Shown here piece by piece: positions 11,842 to 22,415 of a stretch of DNA of 64,000 nt. Position 1 is the stretch's first letter; each line of letters starts with the position of its first letter. A program made the translations under genes and the position numbers. The notes under the pieces were generated by a model. It made no database searches. It was not told the DNA's origin and was given only the letters and a program-made list of their open reading frames with translations. This DNA is from Actinomucor elegans (lineage: Eukaryota; Mucoromycota; Mucoromycetes; Mucorales; Mucoraceae): the NCBI GenBank assembly GCA_026027325.1, contig JAMSLZ010000006.1, positions 1,302,001-1,366,000 of the forward strand, in the 5' to 3' direction.

Positions 11842-13027
11842 ATGTTGTTGAAAGTGAATTGTTGTACATTGATTGCTTTCAAAGAAGGATACTTGTTGGA
11901 AGAAAAAACAGGAGATTTGCTTTCTTTCCTTTCAAAAAAGACTTTAGACACATTCGAAGTTGCAACTATCTTCTGCAAACCATTAAGGTATCCTGATATG
12001 ATGGTTCATCTGTATAGAAAAGTTAAAAAACACAGCATGTATCCATTTAAAAGCGTTCACATTTATTACTGCACAAGAAATTTACTCTGAGGAAGAGGAA
12101 CCAATACATATGGGCTTCAAAAAAAAAACCAATCTTCCTTTTTTTTTTCTTCTTTTTTTAAACAGTGGTATGAGAGAGACAACGTCGAATCTAGTAGGAA
12201 AACGGACGAGCCAAGTAGCAAGCAAGGATCTACCACGAAAACAACGATGGCTAAATACAAATAGTCTGTTTCTGATCGATGGCAAGAGCCCTATTCAACC
12301 ATACCCACAATTAGCACACAAAACTACTCAATTTACATCTAAAGGGCCTGGAAGACACAGATTAGTCAACATGAAAGGATTTTTGATGGCATTGATTGAC
12401 GAAATTTACCCTCCATTGGTTTGTCCTGAATGCTATCAAATCAGTTCGGGTCGATCTGAAGCCGACCAACACCTTAAAGTACTTCATCACGGTCGAAAAA
12501 TATTTCAATGTGTTTCTTCAACTTGCGAACAAGCTTATTCTACAAAAGCTGGCCTCAGATATCACCTTGAACACGCGCACCAAGTCACCTTATCTTCTGA
12601 TCGTCAATCAAAGTAAGTTTGTATTGTATTTTTTTTTTTGTTAACTGAGAAATGCTGTTCTAATCATCGCCAACAAAGGGTGCCCTTAAATATATCGGAA
12701 CTACCGTCATTCCTAACACCACAAAATCAACCTAGAAAAACAGCAGCGCCAACACAAAACGCTACAGAAAAGAGTAACAAAAGATTCAAAAAGGATCTAT
12801 TACCAAACCAACTGCAAAAGGCATTAGACAATATATATCCAATGACGGTATGTCCTTCTTGCAAGGAAGTGTTTAACAAAAAAACACAAGTTATCACTCA
12901 TTTAATGGATAATCATCATGGAGAGCAACCCTACCAGTGCGTTGTAATTGGCTGTAGACATACAAAGCGATATGCTACAAGAGAAGGGTTACTTTATCAT
13001 TTAGGCACTTGTCATCACAATCAATAA
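11842..13027 (+). CDS. C2H2-type zinc-finger protein with duplicated two-finger module
   Basis: Best model: exons 11842-11987, 12166-12612 and 12679-13027 (phases 2 and 2), 313 residues. The last two exons are firm. The first is chosen because its GT donor after ATTAAG gives the right phase; a start at the ATG 12110 or 12172 is the alternative. There are four Cys2His2 fingers in two pairs. Residues of about 130-190 hold CPECYQ..H-x4-H then CVSSTC..H-x4-H. The C-terminus holds CPSCKE..H-x4-H then CVVIGC..H-x4-H. Each pair is preceded by a similar stretch (ALIDEIYPPLVCP and ALDNIYPMTVCP), so the module was duplicated within the gene. The linkers are basic. A nuclear DNA- or RNA-binding role is inferred; no specific factor is recognised. 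Confidence 0.75.
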
Positions 13028-13115
13028 TATGAAAGGATTTTTATTCTATAATAAAACTATGTGATTGAAATTAAAGGTCAAGAATATGATGAGCCGAAAA
13101 AACGGCCATTGTGAT

Positions 13116-14614
13116 CTATAGGATTTTTTTATTTAATATAGGTGCAGAAGACGAATGAGAAAGTAACGATTGTTGAGACATACCCGATCTTCTACTTGCT
13201 AGTGTACCAAAATCAAAACCAAAGAATCCATGTTCGTAGCTTTTAGAATGTAATAGCGGTTCTTGATAATGCTGTTTGCTTATTTCTGCGCCCAAAGACG
13301 ACTCCCAGACTTTAAACATGGTAGCTGCTAGGCCATCAAATCCTGATCGAGACACTTTTCTACTAGCCATTTCACAAGAGAACTTGAGCGTAGTTAATAA
13401 TGTATGGCCTCGGCTCATACAATATATCACTCCTGCAACAAAGGTATCCCCTGCACCCACAGTATCAAGTACTTGCGTTTGCTGTAACGCCGAGGAATGA
13501 ATAATGTCGCCCCTTGATAAGCACGTAGCTCCCTGAGCTCCCCAAGTACAGAACAAAATAGCACTATCGAAAGCAATTAGAACTTGGCACTCACGTACGA
13601 GAGCAAATTACTTTACCCAGGCTTACATCTTGCTTCAAAATCTTTCAGAAAGTCCTCTGCTTCATCGTACCCTCTCTTTTCAGCATAAAGTTTAGAGAAG
13701 AATACAACGTCACCCTAAATATACGGTACATATTAGATTCATTACAAGCAAACTGTTATTTGGTACTTGCTCTTGTTAACAGAATGTCAATATGAGGTCT
13801 ATCTGGTTTTTCAAGCTCCACCGATATAGTTAATTGATCTCTCCAACCCTCTCGCTTGGCTTTTGCTTCTATCCAATCGATCTGCGCAGCTGTTTCATAT
13901 ACGTTTCTTCCTTCAAAATGGACCCAATCAAAAGCGGGTCGAGCATCAAATTCAAAGGACATGGTCTTTGTAATATTGCTCATTTCTACTTTGCGTGCAA
14001 ATTCATCTTTAGTGATATCTTGTGTTCTATATAGATATAGCAGTTTATCAGTATTCGGGAAATATACTCAGGCTGCTATCTTACGTATTACAAGAAATGA
14101 TTGTACGGGACCCTGTGTCTTTACACTGAATAATGTAACATGAGGGTGTAGGTGATTTACGATAAAAGCAGGTTGAAGTTTTGATACCCTTTGATTCCAA
14201 CTGAGATATCAAAGTACTAAAATGAGATTTCTTAGTTTAAATAGGCATATGTTTAATAGATACATACTTTGAAGACTCTTTAGGCCCAATAGCAGACATG
14301 ACAAATGGATTCATCTTTGGAAATTGAGCCAGAACTTCGGCTGTATTCACACAATTGCCTCCTCTTCTTTGTTGCGTATGGCTTGATCTCATCTTCGTAT
14401 CTTCTTGCGGATAATAATCGACTGTCATGATCGTATCTTGATACACTTGTCCAACTATGAGTACATTAACAGACTTTGAATTCAGATCCGGTAATATCGA
14501 TTGGTCAGACGAGCTGGATATTGAGTTTGTGATGGAAGAGCCTGAAGAGGTTTCATCAATGATCTTTCTACTGTTGCCTTTTGATCGATTTTTGTTGGAG
14601 AATGAAAACACCAT
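13116..14614 (-). CDS. PfkB-family sugar kinase, ketohexokinase-like
   Basis: Exons 14614-14268, 14216-14085, 14026-13771, 13714-13617 and 13563-13116 (minus) join in phase into 426 residues. The intron 13770-13715 needs a GC donor (GCAAGT); the others are GT..AG. The N-terminal 45 residues are Ser-rich and disordered. The kinase core begins at VNVLIVGQVYQDTIMTVDYY. It shows the substrate-binding RRGGNCVNTAEVLAQF (compare RGGN in ketohexokinases) and the anion-hole and catalytic signature VLDTVGAGDTFVAGVIY with the GAGD aspartate. The last 60 residues are a family-atypical Ser-rich tail. It probably phosphorylates fructose or a related sugar or nucleoside in the cytosol; the exact substrate cannot be told. 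It is convergent with the zinc-finger gene (88 bp apart). Confidence 0.87.
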
Positions 14615-16424
14615 TTTTAATTGAAATAGAAAGAAAGAGTAACAGAGTAAAGATAGTTCTGTATTTATATAAATCTGCCACGTGTGTTATGTCAACCTGC
14701 CACTATCGGCTGTGTCTTAATATACGCGCATGTATAGTCCTTTGATTCAATAATAGATGATTTTCTATTTTAGCACCGTACAGGAGTCTGCATTGAAAAA
14801 TGGTTCAAATGTAAAGACACTACATGTGCTTGACTATTACACACAATATACACCAGTGATGCCGTTTATACAGATAGTTCAACTTGTGTTAATTACTGTA
14901 TCACACTCAGAATAGAAAAAAAGAGAGGTATCACCAAGGCATTTTCTACTTTGAATCGAACTCCTTGGCCCTACGTATTGAGTATATATGTTAATATATG
15001 TCCTATATTACGGTACGTTTTAACCTGGTAATATACCTTTAGAACCTGAATCCCTTGGCTTGGATTTTTATAGTGCTTTCGATTAATACACTCTCATTCT
15101 AAATAATAAATGTTATGCATGGTATCTATATGTAGGTAATCTGCATGTCTGAACGATATCGTATCATATTATAGTTTATACATATGATATGTACCTTCTA
15201 TTGTTATGATGATATATTTTTTACAGCCGAAGAATGACCGAAATCTAGTACCGGCGTCTACTTTATATGGAGTACACCGTCTCTTGCCTTGACGAGTATC
15301 CTTGGACAGTATGTTTTATATAACTATATCGCCCTATGCCAAATAAAAGAGTTGTGCGCTTATATGATCCATTATACTGTACTGTTGAAAATAATGCTCA
15401 ATTAAACTACAGCATTAATTAATCAACCCACATATCTCCATTCTAGATAAGCGATTCTCTTTTGATATCACAAATCGTTCTCTGCGATAATATATCATTC
15501 GACCATATACACATCCTATATCACAAGGGATTGATTGTGGCCATGGTAATCATGGAACATTTGGAAGCATAACATCAATCTTGGTTTATGCATGCTTGTT
15601 AGTGGCTGTAGTATGCGCTACAGCAATCATAGCCTATTTTTCTTTAATTTCACCGAAGGATACAAGTACAGTGTCGTTCCTTTACTCTGTTAAAGACCTT
15701 GACCCTATTCCCTAATTGCAATGTAAGCCTTGGGGGCATAATGAGTTTGTAATACTCTTTAAAACGATCTGAGTATAGCGTTATACTTGATGTATAACAG
15801 TTGCAGACATAGAGGGAAGTGATTCGAGACACATATTCTTGAGCAAATAAATCTCTGAAAGGTCATGGGTCTTGGTTAAAACCATCACATCATATTGCTT
15901 TGACTAAATTTAGAGCGTGCTGCTGCCGCTTGTATATTATCTTTTTTCATACAGTGCATATTTTTCTTCAAATCCGACCAACCTTATGTATTGCATTAGG
16001 CGTTTATGTATATGCCCAATCCCAGTTTCTGTGTTTGAATATCTAGTTTTGCTTTTAACAAGTAGATCTATGCAACGAGTCAAGTAAGAAATAAAGAAGA
16101 CGTGACAAAATTTAAAAGCTTTAAATACCTCTGTAATGTTATGTGTCCTCTTGTTATAATTATTGTAAATATATCATAATGGACCTATACATATCTCAAG
16201 GCGCTTTTGCAGCATTGCCCATGCAAAAATTCGATCCGTTATTATTACAACACGAATAAGTTCCAACTTTATGAGTCGTCGGGGAGAAGGAAGGAGGAGA
16301 GACTGAAAAACCGATTTCTGACATATGCCTCGACAAACAGTAATTAAATTACAAGATCGAACAAATTTCAAAATATAGTTTTAAACTTGGATAATAAATA
16401 CATTGTTTCAGGTATACTCAACGC

Positions 16425-16506
16425 TAGATCTCTTTTTCAATTTCGATTCGATGTGGCATCTGGTTATTATTCCATACTCAGAATAAACTACTGCTCCATT
16501 CAGTGG
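16425..16506 (+). repeat. Dispersed short repeat, copy D
   Basis: One of the best-preserved copies: TAGATCTCTTTTTCAATTTC, then GATGTGGCATCTGGTTATTA, then TTCCATACTCAGAATAAAC and ACTGCTCCATTCA. Confidence 0.6.
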
Positions 16507-16918
16507 CATATCAGTTTAACTAGAAAACTTGTGTGTCATCAATTGGTTTGCATATTTATTACTTAATCGTCTTTGCTGGGTTGATTTTCTTCAGCCCAGG
16601 TTATCAAATAATGATAGTTTCAACTGGGATGTATCACAAGAGAGTTTTTGAACATGGTAAGCGAAGCTTGCCCCTAAGTTTTAACTAACAAGATATGGGT
16701 TTACAGAATGTGCTGTACACTAAATCAGTACAAAGGTCTACAGTATAAAAACGAAGAAAGCCCTATTATAGAAATGTACTAGTTAACAAAAACTTTTTAT
16801 AGATGTTTTTGGAAATAAAGTCTAACGTGCATTAAATTGTATTTCATTTCAGATCTGGATGGAAACACCAATTCATTCGAAATTCACTTGAATTACCACT
16901 AACCCACCCTATTTCAAT

Positions 16919-17005
16919 TGTTTTTTCTCCCTATAATATCGCGGCAAATAGTATTCAACATCGAACCCTGGCTGCGATCCTCTTCCTTGACTTGGAGCCT
17001 AAAAA
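16919..17005 (-). other. Coding-looking exon-like patch, possible gene relic
   Basis: On the minus strand a TTTTTTTAG acceptor is followed by an open frame of about 29 codons (APSQGRGSQPGFDVEY then YLPRYYREKKQLK) and a TAG stop. It has a plausible protein-like composition for a last exon. No convincing upstream exon of matching phase was found; the stretch 17050-17090 reads YQMDPDHNCNN in one frame. It may be a degraded gene end or chance. Confidence 0.25.
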
Positions 17006-17860
17006 AAGTATTCAATATTTGTGGTTAGTGAAGCAGACATATAAAAAAGACAAACTAATATATACTATTGTTGCAATTGTGGTCTGGATCCATTTGATAC
17101 TGAACAAGGTATATATTCTTTCAATTCATACTGCACCTTTTTTTTGGCATATTCAAGTAAGATAGTATGATAAAGAAAAGTGACCCAGGAACATCTAAAA
17201 TGTGCCTAATCTTAGGTATACTTATATATCATACAACAATGATACAACTACATCAACATATAAGATTCTATCATACTTTATCGGTATATTCATAGATAGT
17301 GTTTGACCTGCATGCCAAAAGCTATCTTTTCTACATTGAGTTATGTATAGTAGGTCGTCAATCTAACGATAAATTGAGAAGGGAAAAAAAAAAGAATTAA
17401 CAACTATCATAAAAACTCCTATATCAGTGAAACAATAAAGTATTAAGCGATGAGTGTTTGCATAGCCTTACTACGTCTATTTTTATCGCACTGTACAATG
17501 ATTTACAAGCGATATCCCTGCATCGCTGGTTTATCAAAGCTTTACCAGCAATTGATTTAACCAATAGATCGTTTTGACTTGGATATTCACAAAATAATTG
17601 ATAATATTATTTGTAATTGGTAAATAAAGGAATAAACATATTATGGACATCAGAGTTATTACAAGACTTGAAGGATCTGCAAGGGCTAAGATCTTTTTAA
17701 ATTGATATTTTAATTAAAATATGACAAACAGATAAATATATGATTACACTTTGCATAAAACCCCATATTGGTCCTTGTTTAAAAGCAACTCTGCTTTAAT
17801 CCACTGTTGTATTCTCTTTTTTTTTTTTTTTTTTTTTTGTAATCTATCTAGTCTACAACT

Positions 17861-19710
17861 ATGTTGAAAAAGCAAATCCTCTTATTCTCTTCTATAGTAC
17901 TACTACTGAATCCTATCGCGCATGCCGGATTGGTTGAACGAGAACAGACAATGCCTTTTCTCACCTTTAGAAAACCCAGAAATATCATATTCTCTACCAT
18001 TGGTGGAGGAAGCAGCCATCATATGTGGGTATTTGAAATCCTGAAAGAGATGGATAAGCGTGGACACAATGTGTCATTTTATTCAAGAGTAAGATGTCTG
18101 TAAATAATCTGTACTAGTATTCATTTCCATCAAATTATGTCTAGGATGACCAACTGCGTTTTACAAAAGATTACCCTATGATAAATGCAAAGCCAATTGG
18201 TGGACCAATTGGTTGGGTAACGCAATTTAATTTTGAAAACCTGCCAGCACATGCGGAGCAAAGTGTAATTCCCCTTATTGCAATAAAACTTAGTATGGTC
18301 AACTACACGTTAGGTAATGAAAATTAGCTGACTCCAACCACCTGCATTATTATACTGAGGTTACTAACTAGACGGTGCTAGATTTTGAAGAGTATAAGCA
18401 GCTATTCAAGTCAGAGAATCCTGGGTTAGTTATATGTGATTCGTTTGCAATCCCTTGTCTTGATGCTGCACTTTACTCCAAGATCCCTGTTATTATGACT
18501 TCTACTTTTGGCTCATATTCAGGTACGTTCAGATGTTTTTTCAATTTTAACATGCGTTACTCATTAGTTTTGATGCATTTTAGATTTCAATGCGCCTTAT
18601 ATCGACAGTAGATCCTACAGAGGATATCATGCAACTATAGAAACTGACTCAGTATGGTCTCGTATTTACCGCAATTATATCAGGATACCATTAGACTTGT
18701 ACAGAATGGCCCGAGAGCTAAACCAACAGCATGCGTTTCAGCAGGAAATGGGTTTTGAGCCCTCCTTTGACCAATTTGCTACTCGGTACAACGATATCCC
18801 AAAATTAATTAACAATGTATTTGGCATTGAGGTGCCTCGTCCGCTTAGCCCGTTTATTAATATGATTGGGCCTGTTATGCGCAACTCATACCCTTCCATA
18901 GATTCAGTCACTGCTGCTTTTTTAAACTCGCATTCGCATATCGTCTACGTCGCCTTTGGTCAGTATGCAGCTCCCTCAGTCGATGATATCGTCCTTATTA
19001 TGAAAACACTTTTAAAATTGAAAGAGCAAAAATACATTGATGGCATTCTCTGGGCTGGCCTCCGTTCCGATTTAGTTCCAGAGATCATCTCGACCACAAC
19101 CCGTAATTACACGCGTGAATATCTACGTAACTACAACGATTTATTGATGATAGACTGGGCTCCTCAGTTTGCTATCTTGCAGCACCCTGCCACTTCGTTT
19201 TTCTTTAGCCATGGAGGCGCAGGATCATTGCATGAAGCCCTGTACAATGGAGTACGCCTTTTTGTTTTTCCTTATTTTGGCGATCAACCTCTGAACGCCC
19301 GAACTATATTTCGAGCGGGTTTGGGGCGATTCATGGACGCATATAATGTAAAATATGATGATAAATGCTATCAGCAAATGTACGATACCTTACGCGAAGT
19401 TGCTGCTGATCCAGGAGGAAAAATTCAAGCAACGGTCGATCGCTACAAGGCTTATATGCAGATTTCTTCAGTCAATGCAGTACAGCAAGGGGCCGATTTA
19501 ATGGAAGAAAGCTTATTTGCCAGCGATGAGAATGGTAAACTGACGTATAGACGCGATGCGGGGTATGATATACATTGGTTCAAGAGGCATAATCTCGACG
19601 AGTATTTGGTATTATTTTCGGTAGCTGTAGGTACTTTGAAATTGTTTATAACAGCTTGCATTTCCATATCGACAGAGTCCAAGGCATCGCATAAATTAAA
19701 GAAACAATAA
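17861..19710 (+). CDS. UDP-glycosyltransferase (GT1 family), membrane-anchored
   Basis: Exons 17861-18088, 18145-18313, 18382-18522 and 18584-19710 join in phase into 554 residues. A cleavable signal peptide is visible (LLFSSIVLLLNPIAHA), so the catalytic part faces the ER or secretory lumen. A C-terminal hydrophobic helix (LVLFSVAVGTLKLFITACIS) followed by a short basic tail would make a type I membrane protein, as in animal UGTs. The nucleotide-sugar signature is clear: MIDWAPQFAILQHPATSFFF, SHGGAGSLHEALYNGV and FPYFGDQPLNA. The usual THGG reads SHGG. The N-terminal IIFSTIGGGSSHHMWVFEIL is the acceptor-domain start. Acceptors in this family include sterols, lipids and phenolics; which one is used here is unknown. 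Confidence 0.92.
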
Positions 19711-19934
19711 GTTTATAAGAATAATACAAAGCTAGTTCTTAAGTATTGGCTTTAAATGAAATAAAACCCAATCTTAATCATAGTTGGCTCTCTGGTATAC
19801 TTTGTGACAATAACCGAGAAATTCAACAAGCAGATTACATTGTTATAAAGGCAGTATACAATAACTATCAATTTTGAAACTTAATAATCGACAATCGTAT
19901 TCCGCTAATTCCTTGGTGCAGGCCACACTCTTCA

Positions 19935-19990
19935 CACAATAGGCTGCTAATCTGATGCAATAATGAACTAGGATCGATAGAGAGATTTAC
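19935..19990 (-). repeat. Dispersed short repeat, copy J (inverted)
   Basis: Read on the minus strand from 19989: TAAATCTCTCTATCGATCCT, then AGTTCATTATTGCATCAGATT. This is the only clear copy in reverse orientation. Confidence 0.55.
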
Positions 19991-20130
19991 AAATTATTAG
20001 ATCTCATTCATGATTAAGACCTACTCATTACTACCAATCGCTAAATAAAATAAAGTATTATGGCTGTATGCTACTTTAGATATTTACTGTAAATCGCTGG
20101 CATTTTATATAATGAGAATGTTTGAATCTG

Positions 20131-20210
20131 TAGAGCTGTACAGCTGTTGGCCGATCCTGATCAAATGTCACATCTGAAAAATATTTCTTGTTCAAAACAA
20201 ACTATACTAT
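20131..20210 (+). repeat. Dispersed short repeat, copy E
   Basis: Core CCGATCCTGATCAAATGTC then ACATCTGAAAAATATTTCTT and GTTCAAAACAAAC. It lacks the leading AGATCTCTC and instead has CAGCTGTTGG. Confidence 0.55.
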
Positions 20211-20349
20211 ATATTTGAACCTTTGTCAAACTAGCATGTAGTCATTATCATTTTATAATTGTCGACAATTAACTGCAAATTACATACATTACATACAGCC
20301 TGGATGTAATTATTGAATTTAATATAAGAAAAAATGGATATAAAGATCA

Positions 20350-20430
20350 ATAGATCTCTTGGCAGATTCCGGTCAAATATCACATCTGGTTAATATTCCA
20401 TGCTCAAGATAAATGGTTACATTTACCAAG
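20350..20430 (+). repeat. Dispersed short repeat, copy F
   Basis: Well preserved: TAGATCTCTTGGCAGATTCC, GGTCAAATATCACATCTGG, TTAATATTCCATGCTCAAGA, TAAATGGTTACATTTA. Confidence 0.6.
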
Positions 20431-22014
20431 TATATGCTTCAGCCTTATTCACCGTGAGCATGTTTAAAGAACATATGATCCTTTTTTTTCCCACTCATAC
20501 CAGTGTATAATCATGTTCATTTTTCTTTGAATGGATATCTATCAAACAGGCAGCATCTGTGAACATCTCGCATCATGCATTCGCAAAAGATAACATTTTT
20601 TTTTCTTACAAAGGCCCTGAAAGTCTTTCTAAATCCATCGGCTCATTGTTTATATTAGAAAGATCGGGCACATGAAATTGAGACGTCTTATTCCCTGTTT
20701 CATAGCAATTACCATTTGTTAAGTGGTTGCTACTTGTAAAAATAGCAGCCTAAATAGCCCGGTACGGTTACACTATCTGTATTTATACATCAACTTGATT
20801 TATTATATGCTAATAGGCCAAGTAGCCGCAAACGTAAGGTTGATCTAGATATCTACATCATACAGACGCAATAACGGTATCACTATTAGGTCTTAAACTA
20901 GGTAGATTCATGATGGTTTGGGGTGCATACATGAAAGGTCTACAGACTAAAAGACTAGTAAATAACATCAATCTTTAATACCAAAAAGAACCTATTTTAG
21001 CTTCGGCCCCCTCTTTCACAATCTCGGGACCTCTCCGTCAGTTACGGATACCGTAATAATTTATTGAATATCAAAGCTTTGCTGTCTCACTGAAACAAAT
21101 ATCGAGTAATATGAACATTTGTACAAGAAAATGTGCTTGCACCACAGTTTTTTGATAGCTTATTATTAAAAACACAAAGAGAAGGTGAGCAAAAAAAACA
21201 TGCCGTGCTACCGAACATTGAATACAAAAGTACCATGTACAACCAACAGATTCGATTGTGTGACAGTTCCGAATTTTTTGTAGCATATCAAACTTACACT
21301 CAAAGGTTACACAATTGCGGTATATAGGCTCAATGCAGCACTTGAAAATGTTTATCGGCCCTGAAGTGTAGCCTCGAAAACTGGACGCGTCATAATCAGC
21401 AGATATGAAGCAAAAGTTGATACACATCCAACGATGCACATTTGCAAATAACTGGCTTTAGTACACAATCGGATATATGCCGTTGCTAAATTATGATACG
21501 TATTTTCTATATTACATATGAAACTTGCAATGATTTGTATTATCTAACATCGTATCTAGAGGTACAACTATTTATGCATGATATATACAAAAGTGTGCTT
21601 ATAATAGCTCACATGAAACCTTTTATAGCATAAAGGTCAGTTCCTAGCTTTTTCTGTCAAATTAGACTCTTGGACCATGGCAGTTGCCGGGGTTTGGCGC
21701 GTTATAGTGCTTCTTAGTCACAACTATCTAGTCTATTAGCACGAAATAAAGATGTCTATGTTCTAGTTCCATAAAATTCGTTGTTTGTTTTCTTACTCAC
21801 GGACTTGCTAGAAATAGTTCGGTCGCATCAGTGTTTGTTCTCGGTCAACTCTTTGTTTAGGCTCAAGGATACTGTAAGTGCATTAGCAAGCTTTAAAGTT
21901 CACGTTAAGGTGCATTTGATTGTTACTTTCGGTGCCAATTTTTTTTTTGAATACCTTCGGTTATCGTATCTTTTTGATTTTTTTTTTCTCGGATAGTTAA
22001 GCCGTTCCTGAAGT

Positions 22015-22224
22015 GTGTATGGATTATACAGAGGAGCAAACCCTAGCAATCGGCCTAAGTTTATAAATGGTAAGTTCTGGAGCAAAGATGAACCTTTGTA
22101 CCAGAAAGTAAACAAGTTTCATAGTGATAAAGTGGTTATAGGTGATACCATCGTCGCACAAATAGTGCATGAACTTTCGTTAAAACAAAGCGACCTCCGG
22201 ATGTATAGATTAGCGTTCCTGTAA
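22015..22224 (+). other. Orphan open frame, possible gene remnant
   Basis: About 69 codons without an ATG start. The sequence has protein-like composition (PSNRPKFINGKFWSKDEP, KVVIGDTIVAQIVHELSL) and directly precedes the giant-gene promoter. A donor-like GTAAGT at 21874 gives no usable frame to it. No family is recognised. Confidence 0.25.
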
Positions 22225-22229
22225 AAAAG

Positions 22230-22415
22230 AACTTCTTTCTCTTGCTCTTATTCTTTTTTGTCATTTCTTTTGTGCCTTTCATAACGAAAACCTCCCAAAA
22301 AAAAAGCTATTGTATTCACTGTACACTTCACATTTTGTATATTTCTGTATAATCAATTTTTTTAAAAAAAAACTTCTAAAAAAGCATCTTTGTAAATTAT
22401 CTATCATTTTGAAAC
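22230..22415 (+). promoter_or_regulatory. Promoter / 5' UTR of the giant Gellin-like gene
   Basis: Pyrimidine-rich tracts (CTTTCTCTTGCTCTTATTC type) followed by an A-rich leader up to ATG 22416. CT-rich promoter tracts upstream of an A-rich leader are common in strongly expressed fungal genes. The TATA-like TGTATATTTC near 22337-22346 is a weak candidate. Confidence 0.4.

Larger units (their letters stand above)
14615..17860. other. 3.2-kb gene-free spacer
   Basis: AT-rich, with stops in all frames and no long coding sequence. It holds one dispersed repeat copy (16425-16506), a short coding-looking minus-strand patch near 16.9-17.0 kb, and T-runs just before the glycosyltransferase start (17816-17838), which are probably promoter. 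Confidence 0.6.
19711..22415. other. 2.7-kb gene-free spacer rich in short-repeat copies, ending in the giant-gene promoter
   Basis: Three copies of the dispersed repeat lie at 19935-19990 (minus), 20131-20210 and 20350-20430. A 122-codon minus-strand frame at 21071-21439 is Cys/Phe-rich and unlike the neighbouring genes, so it is not called. An orphan frame at 22015-22224 is listed separately. Confidence 0.55.

Noticed and set aside
14800..14815. GGTTCAAATG resembling a tRNA B box
   Set aside because: No A box or acceptor/anticodon stems can be folded around it.
16955..16975. Minus-strand GGGTTCGATG resembling a tRNA B box
   Set aside because: Flanks do not form a cloverleaf and the stretch reads better as a short open frame.
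21071..21439. 122-codon minus-strand frame upstream of the giant gene
   Set aside because: Very Cys/Phe/Ile-rich, no recognised family, no splice partners; likely chance in AT-rich DNA.
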